From RGIG3009 sp964433065 (lineage in GTDB: Bacteria; Bacillota; Clostridia; Oscillospirales; Acutalibacteraceae): 7,178 bases of DNA. This document shows, piece by piece, positions 5,773 through 7,178 of this stretch (position 1 is its first letter; each line of letters begins with the position of its first letter). Below the pieces are notes generated by a model. That model was not told the origin of the DNA. It did no database searches and was given only the letters and a program-made list of their open reading frames with translations. The position numbers and the translations under genes were made by a program. The stretch covers positions 1 through 7,178 of the forward strand of contig CAYSPZ010000077.1 of assembly GCA_964433065.1 (NCBI GenBank), written 5' to 3'.

Positions 5773-6951
5773 ATGAAACAGTATCTGTATCCCACCAATA
5801 TTCTGTTGCCCAAAGAGGGTTTCGAAAAATGGGCGGTCATTGCCTGTGACCAGTATACTTCCGACAAAGCGTATTGGCAGGACGTGGAACGAACGGTGGG
5901 GGACGCCCCGTCGACGCTCCGTATGGTGTTGCCCGAAATTTATCTCGGCGAAACGCAAGCGCGTATCGGTAAGATCAACCAAACGATGAACCGATACCTC
6001 GAAAACGGAACGTTTGACGTGTTAGAGGACAGTATGGTCTACATCGAACGGGAGATCACGGGCAACGGCAAACGATGCGGTGTGTTGGGACTTGTTGACC
6101 TTGCACAGTACAGTTACGAAGCGGGGTCAAAAGCCCTCATCCGCGCCACCGAAAAAACGGTGATCGAGCGGATACCGCCGCGTGTTAAGATTCGCCGTGA
6201 CGCACCCCTCGAATTCCCTCACGTGCTGCTCTTTATCAACGACCCCGACGACACGGTCATCGCCGCCGCCAAAGCGGGAAAAACCACCAAGTTGTACGAT
6301 TTCGATCTGATGAAAAACGGCGGTCATATCGAGGGATATCAACTGCAAGGCGACGTGGTAAACGTCATTAACGAGAAACTCGGCGCGCTGGTGCAGGACG
6401 ACCTGTTGTTCGCGGTGGGGGACGGCAACCATTCCCTCGCCACCGCCAAAGAATGTTACAACCAAAACCCGAACGAACTCAATCGTTACGCACTGGTCGA
6501 GGTGGTGAACATCCACAACGACGACATCGAATTCGAACCCATCTACCGCGTCTTGTTCGGCATTCCCAAAGAAACGATCGTGTCGTATTTGTTAGAGAAA
6601 AATGCAGGCGAAACGGGGGAAACGACCCAAACGTTTGAGGTGGTCACCGCCGACGGGTCGGAAGAATTGACACTCAACGCGATCTCCAAACTTCCCGTCG
6701 GTACGTTGCAGATCTATCTCGACGAATTTTTGAAAGAAAACCCGCAGGTGGAGATCGACTATATCCACGGCGTTGAAGCCACCCGAACCATTTGCCAAAA
6801 AGAAAATGCCGTCGGGTTCCTGTTCGACGGTATGGAACGCGCCGAACTGTTTGACGCGGTGATCGCGGACGGTTCCCTGCCGCGCAAGACCTTCTCGATG
6901 GGCGCCGCCGACGATAAACGGTTTTACATCGAAGGCAGAAAAATCAAATAA
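5773..6951 (+). CDS. DUF1015 family protein
   Basis: This 392-aa protein belongs to the DUF1015 family of bacteria and archaea, for which I know no firmly established function. The recognisable N-terminus is YPTNILLPKEGFEKWAVIACDQYTSDKAYWQDVE, and the most conserved block is FAVGDGNHSLATAKECY with D217, G218, N219 and H220. That block looks like a nucleotide- or phosphate-binding or catalytic loop (inference). The C-terminal part (YIHGVEATRTICQKENAVGFLF, later FSMGAADDKRFYIEGR) is also typical. There are no membrane segments or signal peptide, so it is cytosolic. The start ATG 5773 lies nine nt after AGGGAG (5758-5763). It is transcribed alone from its own promoter. No ordinary + strand terminator with a U-tract follows; a repeat array begins about 55 nt downstream. 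Confidence 0.9.
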   Translation: MKQYLYPTNILLPKEGFEKWAVIACDQYTSDKAYWQDVERTVGDAPSTLRMVLPEIYLGETQARIGKINQTMNRYLENGTFDVLEDSMVYIEREITGNGKRCGVLGLVDLAQYSYEAGSKALIRATEKTVIERIPPRVKIRRDAPLEFPHVLLFINDPDDTVIAAAKAGKTTKLYDFDLMKNGGHIEGYQLQGDVVNVINEKLGALVQDDLLFAVGDGNHSLATAKECYNQNPNELNRYALVEVVNIHNDDIEFEPIYRVLFGIPKETIVSYLLEKNAGETGETTQTFEVVTADGSEELTLNAISKLPVGTLQIYLDEFLKENPQVEIDYIHGVEATRTICQKENAVGFLFDGMERAELFDAVIADGSLPRKTFSMGAADDKRFYIEGRKIK

Positions 6952-6958
6952 ATGCCAT

Positions 6959-7003
6959 AAAAAAAGCGCCCGTCGAGGCGCACTCCGTAAGGAAGTGCGC
7001 CTC
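6959..7003 (-). terminator. Terminator-like hairpins facing the minus strand, with alternative pairings
   Basis: A 10-bp stem, GAGGCGCACT (6975-6984) with AGTGCGCCTC (6994-7003), is extended by CC/GG around a GTAA loop with one bulged A. On its left, GCGCC (6966-6970) can instead pair with GGCGC (6978-6982). Read on the - strand, that shorter hairpin is followed directly by seven T residues (6965-6959), the classic terminator form. On the + strand the big stem is followed by AGTTATATTCG, not a U-tract, so termination of the DUF1015 transcript here is doubtful. A - strand transcript entering from beyond the window is the likeliest client. Confidence 0.6.
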
Positions 7004-7005
7004 AG

Positions 7006-7099
7006 TTATATTCGCCTGACGGCGAGTGATATTGCTTCGCAGTGATATTATGCTACGCATAGTGATATTGTCCTTCGGACAGTTTTAAGGCGAATATAA
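7006..7099. repeat. 11-bp inverted repeat inside the array
   Basis: TTATATTCGCC (7006-7016) is the exact reverse complement of GGCGAATATAA (7089-7099), with 72 nt between. The left arm also serves the local TCGCC/GGCGA hairpin, and the right arm overlaps the first ATATCAC linker by one base, so this pairing excludes part of the fishbone fold. Confidence 0.85.
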
Positions 7100-7178
7100 T
7101 ATCACGAAAACCGATAGGTTTTCATATCACTTTTGCCTTTGGCAAAAATATCACTGCAAACTTTTAGTTTGCAATATA
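7006..7178. repeat. Palindromic fishbone array: seven hairpins joined by 7-nt inverted linkers
   Basis: No gene is present. Linker GTGATAT occurs at 7026-7032, 7042-7048 and 7062-7068; its reverse complement ATATCAC occurs at 7099-7105, 7124-7130 and 7148-7154. Perfect hairpins fill the spaces exactly: TCGCC/GGCGA (7012-7025), TGC/GCA (7033-7041), TATGC/GCATA (7049-7061), TGTCC/GGACA (7069-7081), GAAAACC/GGTTTTC (7106-7123), TTTTGCC/GGCAAAA (7131-7147) and TGCAAAC/GTTTGCA (7155-7173). TATAT (7007-7011) can pair with ATATA (7174-7178), so the right border is probably at or just past the window edge. Nested linker pairing gives a stack of four-way junctions. The family name, mobility and whether it works as RNA or DNA are unknown to me. 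The repeat structure itself is read directly from the sequence. Confidence 0.9.

Noticed and set aside
7006..7178. CRISPR array
   Set aside because: The repeated unit is only 7-8 nt, the intervening segments are 9-19 nt perfect hairpins rather than unique spacers, and the repeat flips orientation midway.
7006..7178. tRNA or other known small RNA gene
   Set aside because: No cloverleaf with anticodon, no CCA end and no T-loop motif; the structure is a symmetric ladder of junctions unlike tRNA.
1..7178. Insertion sequence, prophage or defence system
   Set aside because: No transposase, integrase, phage or nuclease-type protein was recognised among the genes; the only mobile-like object is the non-coding array at the right end.

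Overview
The window suggests a spore-forming member of the Firmicutes, most likely class Clostridia. It encodes an almost complete SpoVT, and the other genes (a TlyA-type rRNA methylase, a long-form CDF transporter, DegV, DUF1015) are all common in that class. Promoters are sigma-A-like, ribosome binding sites are strong GGAGG types, and Rho-independent hairpins separate the transcription units. Base composition is moderately GC-rich in the genes and AT-rich in the spacers. I cannot name the genus from the sequence alone.

Layout. (1) The window opens three codons into spoVT (+), which ends at a 10-bp hairpin terminator shared with the convergent tlyA (-). (2) tlyA starts at a TTG and is driven by a near-consensus promoter. 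That promoter is mirrored about one axis by a second one that drives a four-gene operon on the + strand: NUDIX hydrolase, CDF metal transporter, RimK-like ATP-grasp ligase, and a membrane-anchored XRE regulator. These genes overlap or nearly touch (7-nt overlap, 5-nt gap, 13-nt overlap), and the operon ends in an 11-bp terminator hairpin. (3) degV (+) follows as a single-gene unit with its own promoter and terminator. (4) A DUF1015 gene (+) follows, also with its own promoter. (5) The last 220 bp hold no gene. They contain a hairpin beside an A-tract (a terminator for the - strand) and then a highly organised array of inverted repeats that runs to the window edge.

The genes are mostly housekeeping or accessory-metabolic. 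The operon may link metal export, an uncharacterised carboxylate-amine ligation and a membrane-tethered DNA-binding protein, but nothing in the sequence names the substrate.

The most unusual object is the terminal array (about 7006-7178). Seven perfect hairpins of unrelated sequence are joined with no spare bases by six identical 7-nt linkers. Three linkers read GTGATAT and the next three read its reverse complement, ATATCAC. The linkers can therefore pair concentrically, folding the region into a ladder of four-way junctions with hairpins on both sides. I know of no named family that I can securely assign to it.
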